This document shows, one piece after another, positions 17,189 through 25,873 of a DNA stretch of 64,000 nucleotides; position 1 is the stretch's first letter; each line of letters opens with the position of its first letter. Under the pieces are notes generated by a model. That model made no database searches and was not told where the DNA came from. It worked only from the letters and a program-made list of their open reading frames with translations. Position numbers and translations under genes: made by a program. Source of the stretch: Oceanospirillum sediminis (GTDB taxonomy: Bacteria > Pseudomonadota > Gammaproteobacteria > Pseudomonadales > Halomonadaceae); contig NZ_JACJFM010000010.1 in NCBI RefSeq assembly GCF_014164585.1, forward strand, positions 62,001-126,000. Reading direction: 5' to 3'.

Positions 17189-17237
17189 AGCAACTTATCG
17201 GGATTGGCATTAATCGGAACTGCTGGTTTATGATCTG

Positions 17238-17266
17238 AAAAAGGCTCTGCACTCAGAGCCTTTTTT
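17238..17266. terminator. Intrinsic terminator between diguanylate cyclase and chemoreceptor
   Basis: AAAAAGGCTCTG (17238-17249), loop CACT, CAGAGCCTTTTT (17254-17265). The stem is perfect, with A-rich and T-rich flanks, so it may serve both convergent genes. Confidence 0.85.
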
Positions 17267-17321
17267 ATTGCCGTTAATATCCGGATTAATTCGATTCAAC
17301 ACCTGGATAGCTATATGCTGA

Positions 17322-18818
17322 TCAGGACAGTTGCAAATTCCGTGTGCGTTCTTCAGTCATATTATCGATCCAGTGCATCACTTCTTCACTGGCTTTTTCC
17401 GCCTGTTTCATGGTTTCAACGATTTCATCACGAATGTCAGGATTATCCTGCCAGTTCTGATCCACCAGTTGTAGTGCTTTATGGACAGAGTTGTGGACTC
17501 TGGCATGGGGTTCTTCCAGTGCTTTATAAGCCTGGGTATGGCCAAAATCCTCATGGCCTGAGCCTTCATAATACCAGTGACCCAGTCGGCACTCTTTATG
17601 AGTAGTCTGAGCCGCCTGGTATTCAGGCCCTTTATCCTGTTCGCTCAATGCGATGTAACCATTCTGTTTGAAGATAACATGGTCCAGTTTAACCAGAGAG
17701 TTGTAGATAACCGTACACATACCTTCAACTTTACTGGCTGATTGTTCAGATGAAGAAGCCAGCTGTATAAACTGGCCTTCAAATTCGGATACCATCGACT
17801 CCATCTGTCCTGTGATTTCGCGGGACTGGCCAACGACGGTATTGACATCGGCCACTCGCTTACTGAAACCTGACAAGATGCTATCAACTGATTCGGCTGC
17901 TTCTTTGGTTCTTTGCGACAGAGCCTTAACTTCATCGGCCACGACAGCAAAGCCTCGCCCGGACTCTCCGGCCCTGGCCGCTTCAATGGAAGCATTCAGC
18001 GCCAGCAGACTGGTCTGATCGGCAATCTCTTTAATCGTCAGTAAGGACTCTGCGACTCTGGAGCTGTCTTTGCTCAGAATAGCGACCACATCGGCAACCT
18101 GATGCACAGTATCGGAGATGTTATTAATTGAGCTTCGAATCTCTTCAACGGCATTCAGGCTCTGTTGGGAATGATGGGCATTTTCTGCAGATTGTTCTCC
18201 TACCTGACGGGCATTGGTATCAATACGACTCAGGTCCTGTTGTGTTTGCTTCAGATTAGCAATCAGGTTTTCTGTATTCATTCTGTGCAGCTGGGAAGAT
18301 AAGTGATTGCGGTTTATCAGCTTCTCATTTTCTCTCATTGCCTGTATTGATTCTTCAATGGAGTCCAGAGAGTCTCCCATCCGACCAGGTAATCCGGCTC
18401 CCAGAGGAAAGCGATCAAAGTTACCCTGTGCAACTTGTCTGAAACAGGTATCAACCTCTTTAAAGTAGCATTCAACCCGGTCCAGAAGGTCATTCAGTTC
18501 CCAGGCTACTTTACCCAGCTCACCAAGCCCTTTGGTATTATGAATTCTGTGATGCAGAGTGCCCCCTGAACTCATTTTCAGAGTAAGGCGAATACGATTC
18601 AGGATTTCAATCATGCGCAGTGACTGAAATATCTGCAATGCCATCAGGGCAGCAACAATAGTACCTCCGGCCACATGCCAGGGGTCCAGGCCATATCGCC
18701 AGGTGGAATAAATAAAAGTTATAGTGATAACCAGATAACAGATGGTGGTCCCCCAGACAAACTGGGTGCGCAGAAAGGGGATGCCATGACTGACTTCATT
18801 AATATTTTTTACGGACAT
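17322..18818 (-). CDS. Chemoreceptor without periplasmic sensor, C-terminal CZB zinc-binding domain
   Basis: 498 residues. Two adjacent transmembrane helices (about 20-70) with almost no periplasmic loop, a HAMP-like stretch, then an MCP signalling domain with the conserved hairpin tip ([20 protein letters not shown]). The C-terminus is a chemoreceptor zinc-binding (CZB) domain: H380, C410 (in ECRLGHWYY), H438 and H442 (HARVH) match the usual H-C-H-H ligands. With no ligand domain of its own, and a PAS gene 19 nt upstream on the same strand, it resembles CetA of the Campylobacter CetA/CetB pair, or the membrane half of Aer. CZB domains sense zinc or its oxidation-linked release. Confidence 0.92.
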   Translation of the reverse strand: MSVKNINEVSHGIPFLRTQFVWGTTICYLVITITFIYSTWRYGLDPWHVAGGTIVAALMALQIFQSLRMIEILNRIRLTLKMSSGGTLHHRIHNTKGLGELGKVAWELNDLLDRVECYFKEVDTCFRQVAQGNFDRFPLGAGLPGRMGDSLDSIEESIQAMRENEKLINRNHLSSQLHRMNTENLIANLKQTQQDLSRIDTNARQVGEQSAENAHHSQQSLNAVEEIRSSINNISDTVHQVADVVAILSKDSSRVAESLLTIKEIADQTSLLALNASIEAARAGESGRGFAVVADEVKALSQRTKEAAESVDSILSGFSKRVADVNTVVGQSREITGQMESMVSEFEGQFIQLASSSEQSASKVEGMCTVIYNSLVKLDHVIFKQNGYIALSEQDKGPEYQAAQTTHKECRLGHWYYEGSGHEDFGHTQAYKALEEPHARVHNSVHKALQLVDQNWQDNPDIRDEIVETMKQAEKASEEVMHWIDNMTEERTRNLQLS

Positions 18819-18837
18819 AGGTTTTTCCGGTCAGATG

Positions 18838-19383
18838 TTATCCGGCCAGCGGATAATTTTTATACAAACGGACCATAGCGGTGTTGTACTCCAGTCCCTG
18901 CTCTTTCAGCCACTGCTTTAAAAAGGAGACAGACTGATCAATAGCGGCAGAGCCGGAGCCAGAGGCTTCAATTTTTCTCATTTGCTGGTAGAGGGGTTCA
19001 ACGGCACGAATGGCCGTCTGCGGAGGTTTTCTTCTGACGGAGTAGAAACCTCGTATCACATCTGAATCGTCCAGATCCGGAGTGACGTTGGCAAACACCC
19101 AGTAAAAAGAGCCGTCAGCGCACAGGTTTTTAACAAAGCCAAAGAATTCTCGCCCTTCTTTCAGGGTTTGCCACATAAAACGGTAGACGCCTTTCGGCAT
19201 ATCCGGATGTCGGATTATATTATGAGGTGCTCCCAGCAGCTCCTGTTCTGAATAACCTGCAATGGTCATAAAGCGTCGATTTGCGTATGTAATACGCCCT
19301 TTTGTGCAGGTCTTACTAACAATCAGATCGTTGTCAGACAGAGGAACTTCCCGGGAAGTTGGAGACAGGCCTGAGGGCATCAT
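18838..19383 (-). CDS. Aer/CetB-like stand-alone PAS redox sensor protein
   Basis: 181 residues with no membrane segment. Residues about 20-125 are a PAS domain close to the FAD-binding PAS of E. coli Aer: GAPHNIIRHPDMPKGVYRFMW, KNLCADGSFYWVFANV and GFYSVRRKP correspond to GQPHNMVRHPDMPKAAFADMW, KNRRKNGDHYWVRANA and GYMSIRTR in Aer. The remaining about 55 residues are helical. It precedes the sensorless MCP, so the two are likely cotranscribed and form a two-protein aerotaxis or energy-taxis receptor. Confidence 0.88.
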   Translation of the reverse strand: MMPSGLSPTSREVPLSDNDLIVSKTCTKGRITYANRRFMTIAGYSEQELLGAPHNIIRHPDMPKGVYRFMWQTLKEGREFFGFVKNLCADGSFYWVFANVTPDLDDSDVIRGFYSVRRKPPQTAIRAVEPLYQQMRKIEASGSGSAAIDQSVSFLKQWLKEQGLEYNTAMVRLYKNYPLAG

Positions 19384-19743
19384 TAAAATCCTTATCTCAT
19401 GAGTAATTACTCAAAAGTAAAACAGGTAAAGAGCATATAACATTCCTGCTGGAATAACATTCATCAGGAGTATAACAATAGAGAAAATACAGATGTTTGA
19501 TGATCTGAATCGTATTTTTCTGTCGATAGGAGCGACTCTGTTTATCGGGGAGATGAATCAATAAACGATATGCTCAGGGACTGATTTTATATCAATAATA
19601 TCTTATCTGAAACTGTGAATGGGGCGTGCGTATATGATAGCTTATGACGCGAGGTTGCAGAAGAATAGGATGCTTAAAATCAGAGCTTCTTCCCGTGAGA
19701 GAGAAGAAGCCCGATTGTTTAATTGATCCTGATATTACTGTCT
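19384..19743. other. Intergenic region with a 12-bp palindrome near the PAS gene
   Basis: 360 nt without a plausible gene. GAGTAATTACTC at 19401-19412 is a perfect palindrome 18 bases upstream of the PAS gene start. An inverted repeat (GCTTCTTC at 19685, GAAGAAGC at 19703) follows the dCache chemoreceptor end and may be its weak terminator. Confidence 0.5.
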
Positions 19744-21840
19744 TTAGTAACGGAAACGACCCAGCTGGTTTTCCAGCTTTCTGACCAGACTCAGCAGGGA
19801 TTGGCTTTCCTTATTGGCTTCTGTGGCTCCATCAGCGACATGACTGGTTTCATCACTGATATTGACAACATTGCGGGTAATATCCTCGGTTACCGCTCTC
19901 TGTTCTTCAACGACACTGGCCATCTGTGTGGTCATATTATCAATTTCAGAGATAGCACTGACGACCTGTTGCAGATGCTGAGATGCTTCATCGGCCAGTT
20001 CCAGACAAATATCAGACTGTTCGTTGCCTTTTTTCATTGAGGACACGGCGGTTCGGGTTCTTTGCTGTAACTGATCAATCAGAGACTGAATCTCTTCTGT
20101 CGATTGCTGTGTTTTAGAGGCCAGGTTTCTGACTTCATCGGCAACAACGGCAAACCCCCGGCCTGATTCACCAGCCCTGGCGGCTTCGATGGCCGCATTC
20201 AGAGCCAGCAGGTTAGTCTGTTCAGAAATACCCTGAATTGTTTCTACAATCTGGCTGATGTTGTCACTGTCCTCTGCCAGTTGATTCATCAGTTCTGATG
20301 TGGATGAGATCTGATCTGATAGTGCTCTGATAGAGCGGGCACTTTCATTCACATTCAGTGCGCTGTTATCAACAGAACTCTTCGCTTCACTGGATGAGGT
20401 TGCAGTCGTTGTGGCAATTTCTGCGACCTCTCCGGCCGATGCTGCCATCTGATTAATGGCTGTAGCAATCATGTCGACTTCAGCCCGCTGCTTTTCGATG
20501 CCTCGGGTACTGTTGTCTGATATTTCTGCCGCGCGTTTGGCTGAGCCTTCAACATTGCCCATTTCTGCCGCAATATCTTTAACAATGCCGTGGGTTTTTT
20601 CGATAAAGGCGTCGATACCTCTGGCCAGGTCACCAACTTCATCGGCCCTGTCCAGATTTAAACGCTGGGTCAGGTCTCCATCCTGTGAAGCGAGCTGATT
20701 TATCATATCAGACGCTTTACGAATAGGTGCTGCAATACCATGAGCAATGATCATTAACATCACAATGCCGCCCACGGCAATGACCAGTCCTATGACAGTC
20801 AGAGCGGCCAGGCTCTGGGCAAAATCAGCTTTCATGGTCTCATGGGTTTTAATCGCACCGGCCAGTACCAGTGCCTCATCCAGGTTGACGACTACAGCCC
20901 ATGGGGTATCAACACCTGGCAGTTTAATGGGTTGTACAGCCCAGAATTTACCATCGGCCTGGAAAATACTTTCCTGTCCGGAGGCAATAGCAGATAATAG
21001 CTGTTCTTTCTGGGAACCCTGGTACACTTTGCTCAGAGGCTGAACGTCATCTGAATCGGCTGCTACCAGGCCGGTATTGCTCAGTAGCAGTACCTGGCCC
21101 TGACCATTGTACAGCGACTGATCAGCTTCTTTGGCCAGAGCGATCAGGAAGCTAAGCTCCATATCGATACCTGTCATACCCATGACTTTACCATTAACAA
21201 TTAATGGCAGAGTGATGGAGGTGCCGACAATCGTGCGTCCACCTGCTTCCCAGGAATAGGGCTCTACCAGGCAAGTTTTTGCCTGGCGAACAGGGCACAA
21301 ATACCAGTCTGATGCGGCTTCATTACCCTTGGCAATATTATCTTCCACTGTTTTCATATTCAGGGCGCGATAACCCAGGCTGCCATCACTGTTTCTGAAC
21401 CAGTAGGGTGCAAACTGACCATTATCGTGGGTATGAAGCTTGCCGATATTTTCCTGATCCTTACCGTCAACGGCATTCTTCAGCCAGGCGATATAGGTGC
21501 CCATAACATTGGTGTTTTGCTCAATAACGGTTTTGGTGTACTCGTAGAAGGGGTGTCGGGGCGTGTCCTGACCACTTTGTCCGATAAAGCTGCTCATGGT
21601 ATCACTCATGGCTTTAGCGACATACAGAGCCCTGTTCAATTCAGAAGCTGTTTTACCTGCTTCTGCTTCAGCCAGTGCAGATAACTGTGCTCTGGCTTTT
21701 TCTTTCAGTTCCTGGCTAACCATAGCCTCAGTCTGTTGTTCTACTTCACTATTTTTCCAGGCTACTGCTGCCAGAAGGATCACGGAAGAGGAAATAAGAC
21801 AAGCGCCTGTGGCCAGTGCAATTTTGTTTTTGATTTTCAT
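19744..21840 (-). CDS. Methyl-accepting chemotaxis protein with dCache sensor
   Basis: 698 residues: N-terminal transmembrane helix (about 9-29), a periplasmic double-Cache region of about 310 residues containing the [10 protein letters not shown] segment typical of dCache_1, a second transmembrane helix, HAMP, and the MCP signalling domain with the conserved tip ([20 protein letters not shown]). dCache receptors commonly bind amino acids or other small ligands; the ligand cannot be read from sequence here. AGGTG lies nine bases before the ATG. It has no C-terminal CheR-tether pentapeptide. Confidence 0.95.
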   Translation of the reverse strand: MKIKNKIALATGACLISSSVILLAAVAWKNSEVEQQTEAMVSQELKEKARAQLSALAEAEAGKTASELNRALYVAKAMSDTMSSFIGQSGQDTPRHPFYEYTKTVIEQNTNVMGTYIAWLKNAVDGKDQENIGKLHTHDNGQFAPYWFRNSDGSLGYRALNMKTVEDNIAKGNEAASDWYLCPVRQAKTCLVEPYSWEAGGRTIVGTSITLPLIVNGKVMGMTGIDMELSFLIALAKEADQSLYNGQGQVLLLSNTGLVAADSDDVQPLSKVYQGSQKEQLLSAIASGQESIFQADGKFWAVQPIKLPGVDTPWAVVVNLDEALVLAGAIKTHETMKADFAQSLAALTVIGLVIAVGGIVMLMIIAHGIAAPIRKASDMINQLASQDGDLTQRLNLDRADEVGDLARGIDAFIEKTHGIVKDIAAEMGNVEGSAKRAAEISDNSTRGIEKQRAEVDMIATAINQMAASAGEVAEIATTTATSSSEAKSSVDNSALNVNESARSIRALSDQISSTSELMNQLAEDSDNISQIVETIQGISEQTNLLALNAAIEAARAGESGRGFAVVADEVRNLASKTQQSTEEIQSLIDQLQQRTRTAVSSMKKGNEQSDICLELADEASQHLQQVVSAISEIDNMTTQMASVVEEQRAVTEDITRNVVNISDETSHVADGATEANKESQSLLSLVRKLENQLGRFRY

Positions 21841-22042
21841 AATGACTGCACCTGATTTCTGGGGATATTGCGATTATATTATTTAGTACATATACGTACA
21901 TTGGCTGGGTTTTGTTAAAGATTTATTACAGTAAAGTTTTGTGCACTTATTGATTATTTACAAAATATACAAATCAATGTACACCAGTTAACGGCTTCTT
22001 TCATAGACTCTTGATAAGTCAATCAGGCAATCGGGCAAAAAA

Positions 22043-22071
22043 AAACCAGCATCTCTGAAGAGATACTGGTT
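22043..22071 (-). terminator. Intrinsic terminator of the alanine/glycine symporter gene
   Basis: Arms AACCAGCATCTCT and AGAGATACTGGTT with one mismatch. The A-run on the left is a T-run on the minus strand, downstream of the symporter stop at 22118. Confidence 0.85.
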
Positions 22072-22117
22072 TTCTGGATAACAGATCTTATGTTACAAGG
22101 AACATATCATCCGTTAA

Positions 22118-23632
22118 TTATGCATTTTCAGTCTGGCGATCATTCTGCTTCGAAGAAGGTGCTTTATTCGCCCAGAAATCAGCATTTTTGATACCCAGCT
22201 TTTCTGGATCAAAAGTGTAGTCCGTAACACCAGCTTTATGCTGTTCCTCATAATCTTTCAGTGCTTTAATCGCTGGCTTAGACATAAAGAAGATGATCAG
22301 AATACCTACGATATTCAGCCAGGCCATCATACCTACGCCTACGTCACCCATCGCCCATGCCAGGTTAGCTGTTTTGATAGCACCGTAGAAAGTTGCACCC
22401 ATAATTACAACCTTCAGCGCCAGAATAACGCCAGGCAGCTTCATGGAGCGCTTCAGGTAAGCCACATTGGTTTCGGCAATGTAGTAGTAAGCCAGAATAG
22501 TGGTGAAGGAGAAGAAGAACAGTGCCAGGGCAACAAATGGTTTACCTACACCTGGCAGCACGCTTTCAATCGCCATCTGAGTGAAGATAGGACTGTTAGC
22601 AGCTGCATCTGCAGCAACGTTCTGTACCAGGAAGGCTTCACCGGCACCATGTACGTTATAGGCGCCTGTAATCAGAATCATAAAGGCTGTTGCAGAACAT
22701 ACGAACAGAGTGTCGATGTATACTGAGAATGCCTGAACCAGGCCCTGTTGAGCCGGATGCTGAACTTCTGCAGCTGCGGCTGCATGAGGGCCAGTACCCT
22801 GACCAGCTTCGTTGGAGTAAACACCACGTTTTACACCCCAGCCAATTGCAGCACCCAGGCCTGCCATAGGTGTGAAGGCATCACCGATGATCATGCCAAT
22901 AATGCCTGGCAGCTGTTCAATGTTCAGCAGAACAATGGTACAAGCGATGATGATGTAGCCCAGAGCCATAAAGGGTACGACTACTTCAGTGAAGCGAGCG
23001 ATACGCTTAACACCACCGAAGATGATGAAACCCAGAATCAGTACAACCGCAACACCTGTCATAATCTTGGCAGAGCTGACCTCGCCAAAGCCGGTCGCGA
23101 TCATAGTGCCCGGACCGAATGCGGCTTCAACAGCATTACCGATACTGTTTGCCTGAACACCCGGCAGGAACAGACCACAGGCAGCAATGGTTGCGATTGC
23201 AAAGATTACCGCATACCACTTCTGTCCCATCGCTTTTTCAATGTAGTAAGCAGGACCACCACGATACTGACCATCCTGCTCTTCTTTATAGATCTGAGCC
23301 AGAGTAGATTCTGCATAAGCCGTTGCAGCACCCAGGAAGGCTACAACCCACATCCAGAATACGGCACCAGGACCACCGAAGCCGATTGCTGCCGCAACAC
23401 CGGCAATGTTACCGGTACCAACACGGCCGGACAGAGAAACAGCCAGAGCCTGGAAGGATGAAATACCTTTGTCAGAACTTTTTCCGGAAAACAACAGACG
23501 CCACATTTCGGAAAAATATCTGACCTGCACAAAGCGGGTAACGATGGAATAAAAAAGGCCAGCGCCCAGGCAGAGATAAATCAGTGCCGGACTCCAGATA
23601 ATGCCGTTCATAAAATCGACAAAAGCTTGCAT
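22118..23632 (-). CDS. Alanine/glycine:sodium symporter (AGCS family)
   Basis: 504 residues with about eleven hydrophobic helices. Family signatures are the SGRVGTGNIAGVAAAIGFGGPGA-type loop near residue 70, GWGVKRGVYSNEAGQGTGPHAAAAA near residue 265 and the ARFTEV segment. It imports alanine or glycine with Na+. The codon bias is strong and the opposite strand stays open for long stretches, which suggests high expression. I looked for a glycine riboswitch in the leader and found none. It is a single-gene unit with its own terminator. Confidence 0.94.
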   Translation of the reverse strand: MQAFVDFMNGIIWSPALIYLCLGAGLFYSIVTRFVQVRYFSEMWRLLFSGKSSDKGISSFQALAVSLSGRVGTGNIAGVAAAIGFGGPGAVFWMWVVAFLGAATAYAESTLAQIYKEEQDGQYRGGPAYYIEKAMGQKWYAVIFAIATIAACGLFLPGVQANSIGNAVEAAFGPGTMIATGFGEVSSAKIMTGVAVVLILGFIIFGGVKRIARFTEVVVPFMALGYIIIACTIVLLNIEQLPGIIGMIIGDAFTPMAGLGAAIGWGVKRGVYSNEAGQGTGPHAAAAAEVQHPAQQGLVQAFSVYIDTLFVCSATAFMILITGAYNVHGAGEAFLVQNVAADAAANSPIFTQMAIESVLPGVGKPFVALALFFFSFTTILAYYYIAETNVAYLKRSMKLPGVILALKVVIMGATFYGAIKTANLAWAMGDVGVGMMAWLNIVGILIIFFMSKPAIKALKDYEEQHKAGVTDYTFDPEKLGIKNADFWANKAPSSKQNDRQTENA

Positions 23633-24069
23633 GTAAAATGCCTCCCATTAAGAGGTAGTGAATGCCTTATCTCCAGGGCCCAGGATCTAAGACATAAGTA
23701 TTAATGTTGTTATCGGCGACCATTCTACCCAAAGGTCAACAGAAAAGTACTCTGAATTTTTAAAAAAAATATAAAAAAAATGTCGAATGAGGGCTTTTTT
23801 GTGATTTTTAGGCCGTATGTAATACGAAAAAGTAGTTTTTTAGCCTGATGTTGGAATCATGTGCGGATAAATAAAGATATTAAAAAGAGACAAGAAGTTA
23901 CTGAGCTTACACTCATGCCGGATATCTTTGTGGGTTTTATCCGGGATAAAATTGCACTATTTGATTAAAACAATGTCCCTTTAAACTCAGTGGGATTTCT
24001 CGTGGCTCATATCCTTCCTGACAATGGAAGAGGTTGAGTGATTGAAGACAGGATAACGGAAACAAGCGA
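23633..24069. other. AT-rich divergent promoter region between symporter and Kef-type antiporter
   Basis: 437 nt with no supportable gene. It contains long A-runs around 23760-23780 and a 17-nt palindrome at 23935-23951 (TTTTATCC, G, GGATAAAA) about 120 bp before the antiporter start, a candidate operator. Confidence 0.5.
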
Positions 24070-25785
24070 ATGCATCTCGAAACCTTTATTACCTCAGCCC
24101 TGATGGTGCTTATAGCCACCTCGCTGGCTGTGGCTTTATTCAAGCATTTTGGCCTCGGGTCTATCCTTGGGCTTCTGGTTGCCGGCATTGCGGTAGGTCC
24201 TTATTCAGCTGGACCTTATGTCACAGAAAATGTGGAAGATGTCCGGCATTTTACGGAGCTGGGTGTCGTTCTGCTGCTATTTCTGATCGGGCTTGAAATG
24301 AAACCGGCCAAGCTCTGGGCAATGCGAAGAGAGGTCTTTGGGCTGGGGTTGTTACAGATCCTGGTGTCAGGCATTGTGATTGGCAGTTATTTTTCTTTCT
24401 TTGAAAGCAACTGGGCTGCGGCATTACTGATCGGAATGACCTTTGCGCTGTCTTCAACCGCTATGGTACTGCAGATGCTGCAGGAGAGTGGTGAGATTAC
24501 CAGTCGTCACGGTTCAGCTTCATTTGCCATTCTGTTAATGCAGGATCTGGCCATTGTACCTCTGCTGGCGATTGTGCCCATTCTTTCAACCACCGGACAG
24601 CTATCTTCTGAAGTACCTTTATGGCAGCAGATTGCAACGGTTCTGGGTATGCTGGCGCTGATTGGTGTCTTTGGTCGCTTTGTGCTTCCGGTGGCTCTGG
24701 ATCAGTTATCTCGCAGGGGAAATAAAGAGGGGTTCTTACTGGTCGTTTTGCTGGCCGTATTCCTGGCGGCCTGGACGATGCACTATGCCGGTATCTCTAT
24801 GGCCCTGGGAGCCTTTATTATGGGGATGCTGTTGTCCGGTTCTAACTACAGAATTCAGGTACAGGCACTGATTGAACCTTATAAAGGCATGTTGATGAGC
24901 CTGTTTTTCGTCGCTGTTGGCATGTCCATTGACCTGGATGCACTGGCGCAGCAGCCCGGACTGTTTGTTCAGCATATTCTGGTCATTATTACCCTTAAAT
25001 TTATGGTGTTGGTCGGCCTGAGCCTGGTCTTTGGTTTCCATCGGGATAAAGCTGTTCGAATCGCCTTGCTGTTATCACAAAGCGGTGAATTTGGTTTTGT
25101 TTTATTTGGTTCAGCTAAAGCCCTGCAGGTGATCAGTGATGAAACGTTTGTGCTGGCGGTGGGGGTTATCTCGGTATCTATGGCACTGACACCTCTGATG
25201 CTTAAAGTTGCTGACACAGTGAATACTGCTGCCAGTAAACGCCAGCCGGTGAAGCCGAAAAAAGCCGATGAAATTGAACTGCCGACGGATAATACGTCGG
25301 GGCGTGTAGTTATCGGTGGTTTTGGCCGTGTAGGCTATACCGTAGCCACCCTGTTAAAAGCGAAAGATGTGCCTTTTATTGCGTTTGACACTAACCCTAA
25401 TCATGTTGCAAAAGGACAGGAGCTGGGGATGCCGGTGTATTATGGTGATATAGGGGATGCTCACCTGCTGGAGGCGGCTCATTTAAGAGAAGCTTCTCTG
25501 GTCGTGATGACCATTGATCACACGCCGTCTGCTCTCAGGGCTATCCATCATATTCGTACGGATTATCCGGATGTGCCTATTATCTCCAGAGCTAAAGACC
25601 TCGACGCCTGTAATGAGCTGCAGATGGCCGGGGCTACTCATGCATTCCCTGAAGCGATGGAAAGCAGTCTGCATCTGGGGGGCGAAACACTGAAGATGAT
25701 CAACTACAGGGAGCATGAAGTAGAAGTTTTGCTGGATGAAGTGCGTCATGCAGGATATCAGGCGCTGTTAACAGATCGTCGCTGA
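24070..25785 (+). CDS. Kef-type K+/H+ antiporter (CPA2 family) with RCK N domain
   Basis: 571 residues: about twelve or thirteen transmembrane helices (residues 5-385) carrying the CPA2 Na+/H+-exchanger fold, then a cytoplasmic TrkA-N (RCK) domain starting at about residue 410 with a nucleotide-binding GGFGRVG. In the KefB/KefC/YbaL group such proteins release K+ in exchange for H+ under electrophile or other stress. No KefF/KefG ancillary oxidoreductase gene is adjacent, so a YbaL-like role is equally possible. It converges with the PAS-GGDEF gene across a shared terminator. Confidence 0.9.
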   Translation: MHLETFITSALMVLIATSLAVALFKHFGLGSILGLLVAGIAVGPYSAGPYVTENVEDVRHFTELGVVLLLFLIGLEMKPAKLWAMRREVFGLGLLQILVSGIVIGSYFSFFESNWAAALLIGMTFALSSTAMVLQMLQESGEITSRHGSASFAILLMQDLAIVPLLAIVPILSTTGQLSSEVPLWQQIATVLGMLALIGVFGRFVLPVALDQLSRRGNKEGFLLVVLLAVFLAAWTMHYAGISMALGAFIMGMLLSGSNYRIQVQALIEPYKGMLMSLFFVAVGMSIDLDALAQQPGLFVQHILVIITLKFMVLVGLSLVFGFHRDKAVRIALLLSQSGEFGFVLFGSAKALQVISDETFVLAVGVISVSMALTPLMLKVADTVNTAASKRQPVKPKKADEIELPTDNTSGRVVIGGFGRVGYTVATLLKAKDVPFIAFDTNPNHVAKGQELGMPVYYGDIGDAHLLEAAHLREASLVVMTIDHTPSALRAIHHIRTDYPDVPIISRAKDLDACNELQMAGATHAFPEAMESSLHLGGETLKMINYREHEVEVLLDEVRHAGYQALLTDRR

Positions 25786-25807
25786 TTATTTTATCCTGAG
25801 CCAGGAC

Positions 25808-25837
25808 AGAAAAGCCGGAGTATGATCCGGCTTTTCT
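25808..25837. terminator. Bidirectional terminator between convergent genes
   Basis: AGAAAAGCCGGA (25808-25819) and TCCGGCTTTTCT (25826-25837) are perfect complements around a six-base loop and end in A- and T-rich flanks. It serves both the antiporter and the GGDEF gene. Confidence 0.85.
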
Positions 25838-25873
25838 GCTTAGTGAGGGGGATGTCAAATTTTTCTTATCTGA

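Noticed and set aside
22011-22024. TTGAT...CAATC considered as an FNR/Anr box
   Set aside because: The second half does not match ATCAA at the required spacing.
22748-23461. 237-residue + strand open frame antisense to the alanine/glycine symporter
   Set aside because: No ribosome site or domain pattern; the symporter frame has clear family motifs.
23633-23760. Possible glycine riboswitch in the leader of the alanine/glycine symporter gene
   Set aside because: Such leaders are common for this family, but I found none of the conserved glycine aptamer core sequences on the minus strand.
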